Origin: Xestospongia bergquistia
Lineage: Eukaryota > Porifera > Demospongiae > Haplosclerida > Petrosiidae
Length of the DNA: 64,000 nt
Direction: 5' to 3'
Assembly: GCA_963965975.1 (NCBI GenBank)
Contig: OZ014412.1
Coordinates: forward strand, 4,342,501-4,406,500
The translations under genes were made by a program, and so were the position numbers. This document shows, piece by piece, positions 33,479-46,300 of the stretch. The notes below the pieces were generated by a model. That model did no database searches. It was not told the origin of the DNA and worked only from the letters and a program-made list of their open reading frames with translations. Numbering within the stretch: the first letter of the stretch is position 1; the number at the start of each line of letters is the position of its first letter.

Positions 33479-34360
33479 AAGGCTGAACTAATACTAACAT
33501 TCCATGCCTTATACTAATTTGTTTGCTTAATTTAAACTATACTTATTGTCATTTGTTGTCTGTAAGTGATATTTTGTTGTTACTCTTAATGATTCAAAGT
33601 AAAAATAAACTTGTAATTAATCCATTAATTAGGTGTTCAGTAGTGTTTATGCTATAATCATTATTTTGTGTTTGTAATGTACTTTCTAATCTCGCTGTGC
33701 GTGGGCGCATAGCGAGGGTTACTGTAGTCTGTGTCTGTTACCCAGGGCAAATGGCTTTAAACTGCTTTAACTCGCGAAACACAGCTCTGGTAGCCACCAA
33801 ACTATAGTGGAAAGCTTGCTTCCGGAGCCATGCACTATTGGGAGTATAACAAATGACAAGAAAGGGCTGTTTCATTAGTGTGGGGGCGGTAGTATGGGAA
33901 TTACTTGAGTATGACAAGCAAAACACTTACGAACTGAAAGTACAAGGATACTCCAATATAACAAGTTTCCAAACCAGACATTACCACACTTTGCACCAGA
34001 TGATCACCATTGTGGTGATACAATGGTGATTATCTAGTGTATAAAGGTGACATGTCCCCGATAGAGAGAGGTCAGAAACTGGTTGGTAAGTAGATAAACC
34101 AGTTTAGAAAACTAGTTACGTATTCATTAAAAAACAAACACTTCAATAACCTATCCCTGACATGTTGGCTTACTGAACAAGGCTGAGAAAAAATACATTC
34201 ACAGTCACCAACAACTCTCACACTCCTCACAAATTGATATATAGTACTATTAAACTAGTGACATGTAGTACTATTAAACTATTGACATATATTCACTTAC
34301 AATTTGAATTAATGTATAAATAAGTACTCTATTGAAAGTTCCCTTTTTTTATGAAATCAT
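33479..34360. other. 3' flank of the EF-hand gene with two hairpins
   Basis: 33691-33716 is a hairpin ('ctcgctgtgcg' pairing with 'cgcatagcgag', one mismatch) related to the GC-rich motif at 23901-23924. 33999-34034 is a second inverted repeat ('gatgatcaccattgt' and 'acaatggtgattatc'). An open frame at 33738-33926 shows no family features. Confidence 0.55.
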
Positions 34361-34890
34361 TCAAAACCTCTGGCTCTGCACTTTAGATTCATGACTATCC
34401 TGTTGTGTAGATATTTGGATAAGGAGGAAATGATCTTTGTTCAACAAAGCGAATGTATCAATGCCTTGAAATCTTTCTGTTTGGAATACACAATCAATCT
34501 CCACATTCTCCATTGACTCGAATCGACCTAAAAATGGCATTTTTTAAGCTGTTGCTGATCAGTTGTTGTTGATCCTGGTACAAATTTACTTATTGTATTC
34601 ATCTGTAAGTTTGTCATGGTTTGGTAATTTGGATTAATTTTGCGTTCAATGTCAATACCATCCATGAAATGCTTCACAACAAAGCCTATTACAGATGGTT
34701 CATCAGTAGCTATTTTTGCGAACCGATTTGTTGCTTGAATTATTACTTCCAAAGTTGAAGATGATAATGGTACAATAAGCTTGGGGATTAGCATTTCTTC
34801 CTGAATCTCTACTAGATATGTCTGCACAGGAAAAGTATTTAATGGTGTCACTTTATCAATATTGCATGCTGATACTGAAATATTTCTGAA
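34361..34890 (-). CDS. Unrecognised two-exon gene fragment, 5' end cut by a MITE
   Basis: Minus-strand exon from about 34880 to 34590 (FPVQTYLVEIQEEMLIPKLI, then STLEVIIQATNRFAKIATDE and FVVKHFMDGIDIERKI) joins in phase (MNTI-SRFESM) to exon 34527-34361 (VFQTERFQGIDTFALLNKDH, then FLLIQISTQQ, stop). Both splice sites fit consensus and both exons are open with non-AT-biased residues, so it was once a real gene. The upstream end runs into a MITE terminus at about 34876. I do not recognise the family. It may be a fragment left by transposition. Confidence 0.4.
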
Positions 34891-35225
34891 CACAAACAAT
34901 TACTCTACTTAACAAGGACTTATATAGCTAATTTCATAAAAATTTAAAGTGATTTTTCTACCTGTCATCTTAGGCCAAATTTTGGCTCAAAATTATGGAC
35001 TATATTGTACTAATATTATTTAACAAAGTATTATTGATTTCTTAAAGGAACTCCGTTTACAAGATGGAAAGTCAAATTATATAGACAGCATACAGGATGC
35101 GGTTAAACTAAGTAAACATACATTTAATTAAGCAACTAAGAATCATAATAATAATACATTCATTACAGGTTTAACATAGCATCCTAAAAATATATTCTCT
35201 TTCTCTCCCTCTTCCTATTTCTCAG

Positions 35226-35480
35226 GATGTCTTGGACTCCAAAAATGGTGCTATTCATGACCTACAATATGTACTAGCTCGAGTTTGCAAGGTACATTTA
35301 CAAATTTAAGATGCTATTATTGTTAACATTATTATGTAAAGGCTCATAATGATCTTATCAAAACCTATGAAGCTAAACTCACAAATTTTGGAGTCCCTGT
35401 TGAAGAGTTGGGTTTCAAGCCTCTGCAAAGGCTGGTCAGAGTTTGGGCCAAGGACAGCTGGTCTGCTAGCATCACCTTCA
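35226..35480 (+). pseudogene. GAS8/DRC4 C-terminal fragment, copy 2, frameshifted
   Basis: The exon at 35226-35291 (DVLDSKNGAIHDLQYVLARV, CK) keeps residues closer to the GAS8 consensus than copy 1. The exon starting at 35342 reads [29 protein letters not shown], then loses frame near 35430, where 'tacagtg' present in copy 1 is missing. The final GQGPAGL motif is therefore not translated in frame. Confidence 0.75.
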
Positions 35481-35762
35481 TAAGAGAATGTCCCTGTAAT
35501 ATTTTGTTAATGACTGTGGAGTGTATTTTGTTATTAAAAATGCTAAGTATCATTATTAATTCCATTTCATATTAAAGTATGGTTTTCTTTGCAGGCTATA
35601 CTTAAACATTTTCCTCTTAAACCTTAAATTTGCATGGATGGGCCCAGCTTAACATTCTATATTATTTTACATTTAAAAACTGGCCAGTTCCAGTAATTTA
35701 AATAGATATTTTAAAACAAAAATATGTAAATAGATTATGAAAAAAAACCCTTGTGTGTTGCC

Positions 35763-36190
35763 CAAACGATTCCTACTCGCTCACCCACTCAGACTTCCAC
35801 TTAGGCTCCAGGATTCCCTGCTATTGCTAGCTGGGACCGCGACCTGGCTTGGTAACCCTCGTCGGAAGACGAAGTAATCCTGGCTGGAGCATCGCCCTAA
35901 CTTAAAACCAGCCGTACGGGATTCCAGCTCTTAGGGAATGTCGCATTCAGGAACCGGGAACCACAAATACACCAGCCTCATCTCGTTTAAAGGGAGACTA
36001 CCAGCCCTATCCTAGTCGGCCTTTCGGATACTCCGTAGAGTATGCTGGTAACCATCTCAGAGGTCTGATGCATTGCAGAACGCTGGCCCACAACACACTG
36101 GCACTCATGACTGTTTCAGTTTCTTTTTATATGTACGTCAGATTTTTCCTTCGTGCTCTTGTGGGGCGCGTCGATCAGCACTATGAATCT
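35763..36190. other. GC-rich conserved block of unknown nature, copy 2
   Basis: Near-identical partner of 27535-27965, in the same orientation. There is no long open frame. Confidence 0.5.
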
Positions 36191-36640
36191 CATTAACGAT
36201 AGTTCTGAATCGATGGAGTAAGAATGAATTGAAACTATATTTTAAAGGTCAGGAATAAAACTAGTCTTATTTAAACAAACTAGAACAATACTAATCCTAT
36301 TAATTTTTTTATCATTCTTATATTAAGTCACTCACAATTCAAGCTACATGTTTACACTACATCAAATGCTAAGCTATCACATTCAAAATGGTTAAAAAGG
36401 AGACATTTTAAACATCATCTAACTTCTACTTTTTTTATGAAGTTAGCTGTATAGGTCCTTGTTAAGTGACATTATTGTTACTGCTCAAAAGTGTTGCGTT
36501 TCATATTTAAAAATATTTATATAATGGCCTTTGTTCTACAGCAAATAAATATACATGTAAATTAAAGAATCTGTTTTTTTACAGACTTTAACAACATTTC
36601 TGAACACAAACAATTACTCTACTTAACAAGGACCTATTAT

Positions 36641-36760
36641 ATCAGGGCAATAATATCTGGAGAAATTGTTACCATTCTTACAGTTCTTGTTATTGTGTTA
36701 TTACAAAATGTTACTAAGTCATCTCCTGAAGTACATAATTTATTAGAGAAACTTAACTAG
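36641..36760 (+). CDS. Open TM-type terminal exon
   Basis: Reads IRAIISGEIVTILTVLVIVL then LQNVTKSSPEVHNLLEKLN, stop at 36758-36760. A hydrophobic helix followed by a short polar tail resembles the terminal exon of a small membrane protein. The related sequence at about 30520-30640 has a one-base deletion and stops. No neighbouring exons were identified, so it may be a remnant. Confidence 0.3.
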   Translation: MRAIISGEIVTILTVLVIVLLQNVTKSSPEVHNLLEKLN

Positions 36761-37299
36761 TTGTTAAGTAAATGTCATTAGAAAGATGATAGCTGGTAAC
36801 TATAAGTATGTATGATTATAATTATTATATTAGTTTTCAATGTAGCTTCTACTTTGTGCTATGTCATGACTGACTCATTAGCTATCTCTTCTATGAACAG
36901 TTGGTCTTAATATATTCTGTTCATGGCATGTGATATGATATCTGGTTGTTCCCTTTGTCTCTGTTGTGTATTAGTCAAAGTTTACAATATTTTTTACAAG
37001 TCTTTCAACACTTGTTTGCTATTATCCTTCATTTTAGGATTATTATTGATATGTAAACATCATTAGTGACATCAACATTAGCCTGAAGTTCATTACTGGA
37101 CATTATTAGTTGCTACATAACTTTCCTTCTTCTCAATAATTGCTTAATGGAATCATTTACTTGTAGACTATAGTCTTGTCAGTATGAAAATAACAACACT
37201 GTTACAGAACATATTCATTGAGAGGGTGTGTTTGTCAGGGGCGTGTTCTTTTTGCTGAGTCTTATTCCCGTGATGTTCTCTACAGACTAAAGCATTGCA
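36761..37299. other. Duplicated non-coding sequence before FAM21
   Basis: Up to 37195 it matches 30640-31090. The unique sequence after that is the likely promoter of the FAM21 gene. No gene was seen on the plus strand. A minus-strand open frame at 37345-37533 is weakly coiled-coil-like ([20 protein letters not shown]) but unsupported. Confidence 0.45.
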
Positions 37300-40200
37300 A
37301 GTGTTTAGTCAATTCTCTCTGATCTAAATCGATCTATCTGCTGTTCACTCTAGACAAGTCATTAAAGGTAAGACATAATTCAAAGGGTGTGGCAAATGAA
37401 ATAGATAATGTTTGTCTTTCCTAATCATCTCAGTTTCAATATAACTATTGATCTCATTGATATGTTTATCTATAGCTTCCAGCTGTTTATTATACCTACT
37501 GTATGTAGTACTGAAGGATATCATAATAAACATTATTACACAACATACCTGTCATTATTATCATTGTTAAATGTAATGGGCTAATTCTCTATCAAACTTT
37601 CTCACAAATTTCTTTAAACTGATCACTGGTCCCTCAAACAAAAGAAAGTAGTATATCTAGTACATTGCTATGTAACATGTTACATGGAGAAACTATCCTG
37701 TAATATGCAATGAGATTATCCTCATTCCTAAACTATTGTTTAAGGTTATCCTCATTCCTATTCTGTTGTTACAAGTCTCAATCCCATGTTACACATTGTA
37801 TACATGCATACACGTAACTGACAAACTAATAATATTATAATATATGGAGTAGTATATACTACACTCACATTATTCCACAAATAATTTATGTTTCTCCAGC
37901 TGCTATCATGCCAGCCCCACCCCCTCCTCCTCCTCCTCCACCTCCTCCCCCACCTCCACCAATGATGGAAGGAGGTGGTCCTCCGCCTCCTCCCCCTCCA
38001 GGACCACCCCCTCCTCCTCCTCCCTCATCAACTGATGCAATGATGATTGGAGATACCAACTTTGATGATCCAATTGGTAAGTTTATAATGTCTGAGTAAC
38101 ATCTGAAAAGATGTACTCTATTGTATTGTTAGAGTTGTGTACACTTTCTGGTATTTAATACAGTATAGCTGTTTAGTACAGCTGCTGTTGTGATCAATTA
38201 AGTTCTTTGTTTTTAAGTGACATCATATGAACAATAGAGCTTTTTACGTGTATTAATCACATAGTGCATGATAATTATTAACCCATTACAGCTAAACCAT
38301 ATATTGGACTCTTAGCAGCTGTTAATATATTGTATGTTAGCTATTCAGTGTATGATTGTTTACCTTATCTCCACATGTTGAAACTATTGATATTGTACAC
38401 TAAAAGAGTGTATTTAGGAACTGTTTATCATAGTTTCACTTAATTAGATATTTTAGAACACTTTTGGTATCATTTGGACAATCTACTTGTGCTTTCTTTA
38501 TATAGCATCCACCACGGCAACTAAGGAGTCATCAGAGGGGAATAGACCACCTGAGAGTGGAAAAATTTGGGAGAGACCATGGAGTATTACAGAAATGAAA
38601 GAAAAGAGTAAAAATTGGACACTGGCTTCAGATGCTGGAGTAAGTATCTGTCCATTTATTATTTCATTTATCCATTTGTTTATTTTTGTGTCCATTATCT
38701 TCTTTATCTGTCCATTTTACTAATCCATTCATTCATTATCAATCCATTATTTGTCATTCATTTTAACAGTCCATCATTTAGATAAAAAGATTTTGTCCAT
38801 TCTTTAATTCATCTGTCCATTTTCTTTGTCATGTATTTATTATTTTCAATCATACATCCATTTATCTCAATCATACATCCATTTATATCAATCATACATC
38901 CATTTATCTCAATTATCCATCCATTATCTTGAACATCTGTCTATTTTCAGATGCTATTATTTCTCAAAGAGTTCTCTAAAAGTATTACAAGTCGTACTCA
39001 CGAGATAGAAAAACAAGTTGACTCATTAGTTCACGAAGCTAAAGGTACTGATACTCGTATGAATAACGTGGTCAACGATTTCCTGATGTTGTCAAATATA
39101 CAGTTTGTGGAAAATGTGAGTGAGACAGTGACTGTGTGATCATGTGATTAGTGTGTGTTTGTTTGTCTGTGTAGCGTGTTTATGTAGAACAAGATGAAGT
39201 GGAGACACAAGAAGAAGAGGAGCCTTCCAAGAAACAAGATGATGTAAGCATTGTATTAAGATCAACAGAAATCAGTAGAAATCAGTAGAGATCATTAGAG
39301 ACAATGGGAGAAAATAGTGATGGAATCAAAACAGATCATATGAAATCAGCAAAGATCAATTATTAATGCATAATAAATACTTGTGCCAATCAATTGAGAT
39401 CATTTTGAGATTTATTATTTTAGGAAAAGGCAAAAGAGGAACGTCAGGCAGAGGTTAAGAAAAGAATCACACAAGCACTACAATGTGGACTGAAAGTATT
39501 AGATGAAGCATTTGAAAAATTGGAATATGAAAATCCAGAAGGAGGTGTGTCATTGTCATGTGATTATCACATGACCTGACGTCTTGTTTATAGATTCTGA
39601 TGAAGATGAAGAGAGCGTCTCTGGTTTTGTACCAGAACCTATTTTAGAACCCAAAGACCCATATGCACTTCGACCTTTACCTATCAGAATAGGGTCACCT
39701 GCTTTCTTTCAGGAAGATGACGTAGGATTAGGAGAGTATGCAACTGATGAAGAAGGTATGTGATAATACTGGTTTTACCAGTTTATTAAAACCTGTTTAC
39801 AGAGGAAAGAGCAGGTGGTTTATATGACTCTGAAGATGAAGAAGAGGAGGAGGAAGAATATAATACTGAATCTGAAACTGAGGGAGAAGAGGGAGGACCT
39901 AAGCGTGCTAAGAAGAAAGATGATGATTTAGTAAGGATACCTATGATGTCACTTGTATTGTGACATAAATAGCATCATCTATTTATAGTAACATCATGGT
40001 ACTTGTACCTGATTGCCAGTATCATGCTATTTACATTATTCTTATAATAGTATCATAGACTATTTATAGTAACATCATGGTACTTGTACTTCAATTGCCA
40101 GTATCATGCTATAAGTATTAGATGTAATTTACATTGTTCTTATAATAGTATCATAGTCTATTTATAGTAACATTCTTTTAACATTCTAGTTTGGTTCCGC

Positions 40201-43200
40201 AAGGCAAAGCAGTGATGAAAGTGGAGGTCTATTTGATGAGTCAGGTAGCGACACAGAGAAAGAAGACAAGGGTAAAGGACTTAAGGAAGACTCAGATAGT
40301 GAAGATAGTGAGGAAGACAGTGAAGAGGAAAGTGAGGAAGAAAGTGAAGAAGAAGTAAAGAAAGTAAAGGTATGATGCTTGATAGTGCTGGATGTCACTA
40401 ACTCTCTCTCCTTCTCCCCTCCCTCCCCCCCCTTTCTCTCCCCCCCCCTTTCTCTCTCTCTCTCTCTCTCTAGGCACCTGTCATGGACTTGCAAGCAGAA
40501 CTAGCTTCTCGACTTGGATTAACACAACCAAAGATGGTAGGTGGAGTCGATGAGGACGAGGAAGAAGCAGGAGAAGATGAAGTAAAGAAGAGTAAAAAGG
40601 AAAAAAGAAAGAAAAAGGAAAAGAAAAGGAAGTCCAAGGAAAAGAAACCAAAAGAAGGTATGTATATATAAACAAGTAAATACATTATGTATATGTATTT
40701 TACATGTATATGTATTTATTATACAGATCAAGATGATCTCTTTAGTAGTCACAAAGACAGTATGGATGAAGATGAAGACACACCTCTTGAAAGAGGGAGT
40801 GGTTTATTTAGCAGTACTCAAGTCAGTAGTAGTGGAGGACTATTTGGTAGCGATGTAGAAGAGGAGAATAGGCGTGAGCGGGCAGAGTCTAATGCTTCTT
40901 CATCAAGGTCAAGTGATAGCAGTTCAAAAAAGAAGAAATTACCAGCTGGTGCTGTTCCCCTATTTGGAGGAGGAGGGTTATTTGGAAATGATGATGATGA
41001 AGTAGAAAATGAACTTGAACAGAGTACTCAAAGTGTCTCAAAATCATCTAAGGTACATGAGTCTGTCTGTATGTCTGTATGTCACATGTGTACATGTATA
41101 TGCACTTCTTCAGTCATGCATTTATTCATACTAAATTTGTATCTCTATCATTTCCTCTCCATTTATCTATAGAAGGAACGTGGTGGTAGTGAAAAGAAGA
41201 AAAAGAAGCGAAAGAAGAAGACCAGTGAGAGTGAGGAGACTAAACCACAAGGTGGAGCAGGAGGTGGAGCTAATTTATTTGGAGAAGAAGGAGATGAAGA
41301 TGATTGGATGACAGGAAGTATCAAAAAGGAACGACCCTCGTCTAGTAAGAAAAATTCTAAGAAGTCATCTGGTAGTGGTGATTTATTTGATACTCTTGAT
41401 GATGAAGTTGAGGAAGAAGGTGGATTATTTGGAGAAAGTCCGCCACCTGTTAAAGAACCAGAAAAGAAGAAAAAGCCTGCAGGTGCTGTGTCCATATTTG
41501 GACCTGCTGGAGATGACTTGTTTTCTAAACCGGTAAGACTTGCTTTTAGTATTTGTGAGGTATAGTTATATTTTCATTACTTTTTAGAAATCTAACAGTC
41601 TAGGCAGTGAAAGTGATGACATGGGTGGAGTCACAGGTAGCAAAAAAACTCCACCCATTCAACCCAAGAAATTAGGGGGGTTGTTTTTGGATGAAGACGA
41701 GGAGGAAAGTGGAGATATCTTCTCTCAGCTATCAAGTATGAAATCATCCTCAAAATCCGAGTCTTCACCAGCGCCAGCTAAAAAACCAACTACTTCTAGT
41801 CTGTTTTCTGATGAAGGAGAAGAGGGTGGAGCTTTGTTTTCAAGATCACCCATCACAGAGGAACCACCTCCAGAGGAGTCACCTAAACCACAAAAGAAGA
41901 GACCAGCAGGTGCTGTACCAATGTTTGGAGGAGTTGACTTATTTAGTCAAATTAATAAGAAAAAAACTGAAAGTACTAGTAGTGGAGATTTGTTTGGGTC
42001 TCCTAGTAATGAATCTCCTGTTGTTGCTAAGAAACCAGAACCAAAGGAAGAAGTAAGAGGTTTATATACCAACACCTCTCTTATTGTCTGTCTATCTGTC
42101 TATAGCCTCCTAAGACACTACCAAAGACCAGAAAGAGTAGTTCTGGATTAGGTCTATTTGATGAAGAAGGTGGACAAGATGATGACATTTTCAGTTTTTC
42201 AGCTCCTAGAGGAAGGTCAGGATTTGCTGATTGAATATATGGATGGACAGAGAATAGATTAATAAATGAATTTATTAGATGTATTGTCATTCTTTGTATT
42301 ATCCTTTCATTATCAGATCTGGTAGTAAGACTGGTGAGGATAAGAAAAAGGCTAAAGGTAGTACTGGTCTCTCTCATAGTTTGTTTGGTAGTGAAAATCT
42401 TGAAGAGGACACTGATGATCTCTTTAGTACAACAACTACAAAGAAAGAGGAAAAGAAGGTATGTGTGTAGTCATTGTAAAGAGAAATGTGATCTCTTTCT
42501 CTCTCTCCCTCTAGTCAAACACAAGCAAACCAGTTGATTCTCTTTTTGATGAAGAAGACAATGATGTCTTTACTACTATGCCCAGTGTTCAGTCATTACC
42601 TTCTAATAAAACCTCTAAGGTACACAGGTAGCCATATTTAAATTATAGTAAGTGGGTTTTGATACATCTAATGTAATAAACTACTTGCTATATATGAAAT
42701 TGTCATGGCTTTGTGGTTTTAGGCGGGTTGTTGTGAGTTTGTTTTTCAATTGCTCAAAGTTTCATGTAAGCCTTTTGTTCAAAGAGACCACAAACTCTTA
42801 TAATAACAGAAACCATTGCTTTGTCTAGTACATAGCGGGGCTACATGATGACTTTAATTTTATTGTGTCATTAATTTTTTTGTTATTAGGGTTCATAGTT
42901 TGTTAGTATTTTATTAATTGTGTGGGTGGTCATGGTAACGCTTTGTTGTGTCTATAGTACATATATTATGTCCTTAATATCTTACTTGTTGTTATAATAT
43001 TCTTGTTAATTGTGTGGATGTTATGTGAACACTGTAGCATATCATGAAGTGTACCATGTATGTATTAAATCTCTGTCTATCTCTCTCCCTTTCTCTTTCT
43101 GTCTCCCTCTCTCTCTCCCCTCCCTCCCTCTCTTTCCCTCCCTCTCTTTCTCTCCCTCCCTCCCTCCCCTCCTTTCTCTCTCTCTCTTTCTCTCTCTCTT

Positions 43201-43240
43201 TCCCTCCCTCTCTTTCTCTCCCTCCCTCCCTCCCCTCCTT

Positions 43241-43303
<63 letters not shown>

Positions 43304-46300
43304 ATCTATCTCTATCTATCTATCTCTATATCTATCTCTTTTCACTTTTCACACACACCCTAAAAGCCTGATCTTCTGCCTCCTAAAGATAATGATGACT
43401 TATTTGATGATCCATTAGGAGGTGGACTTACTGAAATAACAGTTAACAAACCAAGTATTAAATCCAAACCCAAACCACCTATGGATGACTTGTTTGGATA
43501 TGAAGAAGAGGAACCTCCCATGTCTAAACCTGTAACTACCATACCTGCTTCAAAGAAGTCAGGTGGTCTGTTTTCAGATGATGATGATCATGAGGATTTG
43601 TTTGCATCCATGACAACAACAGAGAGAAAAGAAGAAAAGGAAGAAGAACTAAAGAAATCTCCTAAACCACAAAAGAAGAGACCAGCTGGTGCAGTACCCA
43701 TGTTTGGTGGAGGAGGGAATCCATTTAATTTAGCAGCTGAGGCAGCTGCAAAGAGAAAAGGAAAAGAAAATAAAGGTAGAATAATATAAAGGTATTTAAT
43801 CATATTATTTAAAGCCACACCCACTTTAGACGATTTATTTGAGTCCACCACAAAAAGTGGAGATGAAACAAATGATCTGTTTTCTTCTGAACCTAAACCT
43901 CCTCTTCCTACAGTTGCTAAGAAACCAACAAGATCACCTCTGGAAGATGATGACAAAGAGGAACCCCCTGTCAAACCTTCAGTGTCCAAGTTACAGGTAC
44001 ATGTAAAATATATGTAAATGTATAAAATAGTTGTCTAAATTGCTCCAGCTGTCATGTTCTGTATATATATATATATATATATATAATGATATGAAAATCA
44101 TTTATACTTGTCAACCAAAGTAATACATGATTTAAAAAAACACCTCTAAATATTGTGTATATTGATGCCTGGCATGCTGTAGGCTGGTTGTCATGACAAC
44201 CAATGTTATCCACGTTTTTCACAGATTCAACTTGGCTTGATTTATATTTAATATTTTCTATATGGAAATGATGACCCTTGTTAACATATTATCATGAGTT
44301 ATATTATGATATGACATGTTGAAATGTTTGTAAGATAAGACATATTGCTTACACCTTGGACCAGTGCCTGGAAATCTAGATATGATTGACAACAATCATG
44401 ACAAGGGTTTGGCTGGCAGCCCAGCTCTTCTTCCAAAAGAGCTATAATAGTAAATAATATTTTATATGAAGTGTATGTAATATATACAATATTATATTAT
44501 ATTGTGTGTTAGTTAGTATTATTTGTATAGTCTTGTCTGTAACAATTGGGACATTAATGATAACATTGTTTAAAGTAATGATAGATGCATGAATGGATGA
44601 TGGGACAGTTAGTTAACTGACAGATAAATGAACGCAAGATAAATTTATATAAAATGAACTGTTTATAAAGTATATTCAACTGTTACATTATATAATTATA
44701 TATTAACTTGTTTCATTTACTCATTATTATAATTCTGTTGTTAGGCTACTCTCAATATTAATCCATTATCATTAACTCCTGGTTCTGCTCCACCATTGAA
44801 AACTCCTGAAGAGAAAGCTGTCTCATTTGATGAACCAGTACAAGCTAACACTCTCCACTCTATTACTAAGGTTAGTTGCTATGGTAACAAATTACAATAC
44901 CAACCATTTGTTTTCTAACAGTAGTAAAATATTCTGCAATAAATGTATTTTATAAATTATACATGTACATGTATTTTAAACTACATGTACTCGTATTTCC
45001 AATGGTACGTACACACAAATAATACAGCTGTTGACATTATATACTGCCCCTCCTAAATACCTTTAACCTCTCCTCAAAAACACATGTACAGTTCACAGCA
45101 CTAATGGGATAGACACAACTCCAGATATTGTTTATCAACATTATAGTATATCACTTCCATAACTGTATTTTTACACAGGAAGTCCTCCCTCTCTAACATG
45201 TGCACACTTTCCTGTTTTACATTCTAATATTTAACCTTGTTTGGTTTTAGTTAAAAAGACACCTTTTTTGCATGTTGTTAACAAACTGTCTTTGGCATCA
45301 TACGTTTTGTTAATTTCCTGGCTCACGTTTAGCGACACTTATTGCATCAGAAGCACCTGCTATTGTTTGTCAACTCGCATGATCAATTTTGTTTTGTTTG
45401 GAATGATTTGGCGGATGATTTGACAGAAAACTTACTAATATAATGATAATAACATAATAATTGGTATTGATCAGCTGCAATATGGTTTCTGATTTACCCT
45501 CCTTTTTCATTTTTTTGGCTGTCATAAATTGTGTGGTTTTGTTAATGACATTTATTACAAACATAAGAATTAACGAAGCAGGTCATCTTCTCAATGAAGT
45601 TGTTATCATTGTGTTTATTGAAGATGATAAGAATCGTAAGCAAACACTTCAGAGATTCCATCCAGTATGATATAATCTATGATTAAACAATTACTAATAA
45701 GTAAAGGGTCAGTAGTGGTTAAGTGGTCTAACAAACTTGGCAGTCACTGAAGTTAAGTAACACTGAGTAAGACATCGCTACAACAAGAGACAGATCGATA
45801 TTGAGAATAAGCCAGACTCTATCTCCAAACTAGGGTAACCCACATTCAACTTGACCTAATTGTCCTAGTCTATAAAGAGGACTCCGCTCTGAATATTATT
45901 AATAAAACAATATTATTTTTTGAAAATAAAAATGTTCTATTTTTCAATATTGTTATCACCCATATACATGTACATGTGGTCACGTGTTTGTTTCCCTCAA
46001 AGAAATCACCTTCTCACTTCATATCCAGTACTGCATATACAATGTGCTGTTCTGTGTTTAATTTCCTTTTCCCTGGTAACTTTATCTATCAGTAATCATG
46101 TAGCACAGGCTCAGCATTGTTGCTCGACTTTAACTTGATAGTCCCTTTTGTTGTGTAATGATAAATGATACTTATATCACCTAAAACTACAGCTGATGAG
46201 AAACCTTGACATAATTCTTGGAGGCAACCCAAACCTCTTCAGTTTGATGTCCTAATAGGGCTATGTTTTGTGTGTTACTTTGTAATGGAGTGAGTAGAAC

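Larger units (their letters stand above)
35167..36635. repeat. Segmental duplication B, copy 2
   Basis: Corresponds to 26841-28400 and contains GAS8 fragment copy 2, the GC-rich block (35763-36190) and a truncated MITE (36438-36633). At about 36635 it continues directly into sequence matching 30515-31090. This is either a deletion here or an insertion in copy 1. Confidence 0.9.

Noticed and set aside
40186..41495. Several Ser-rich or basic minus-strand open frames
   Set aside because: Reverse-strand shadows of the acidic, Lys-rich FAM21 exons.
43010..43418. Long Leu/Ser and Arg/Glu open frames
   Set aside because: Translations of the CT-rich microsatellite in a FAM21 intron.
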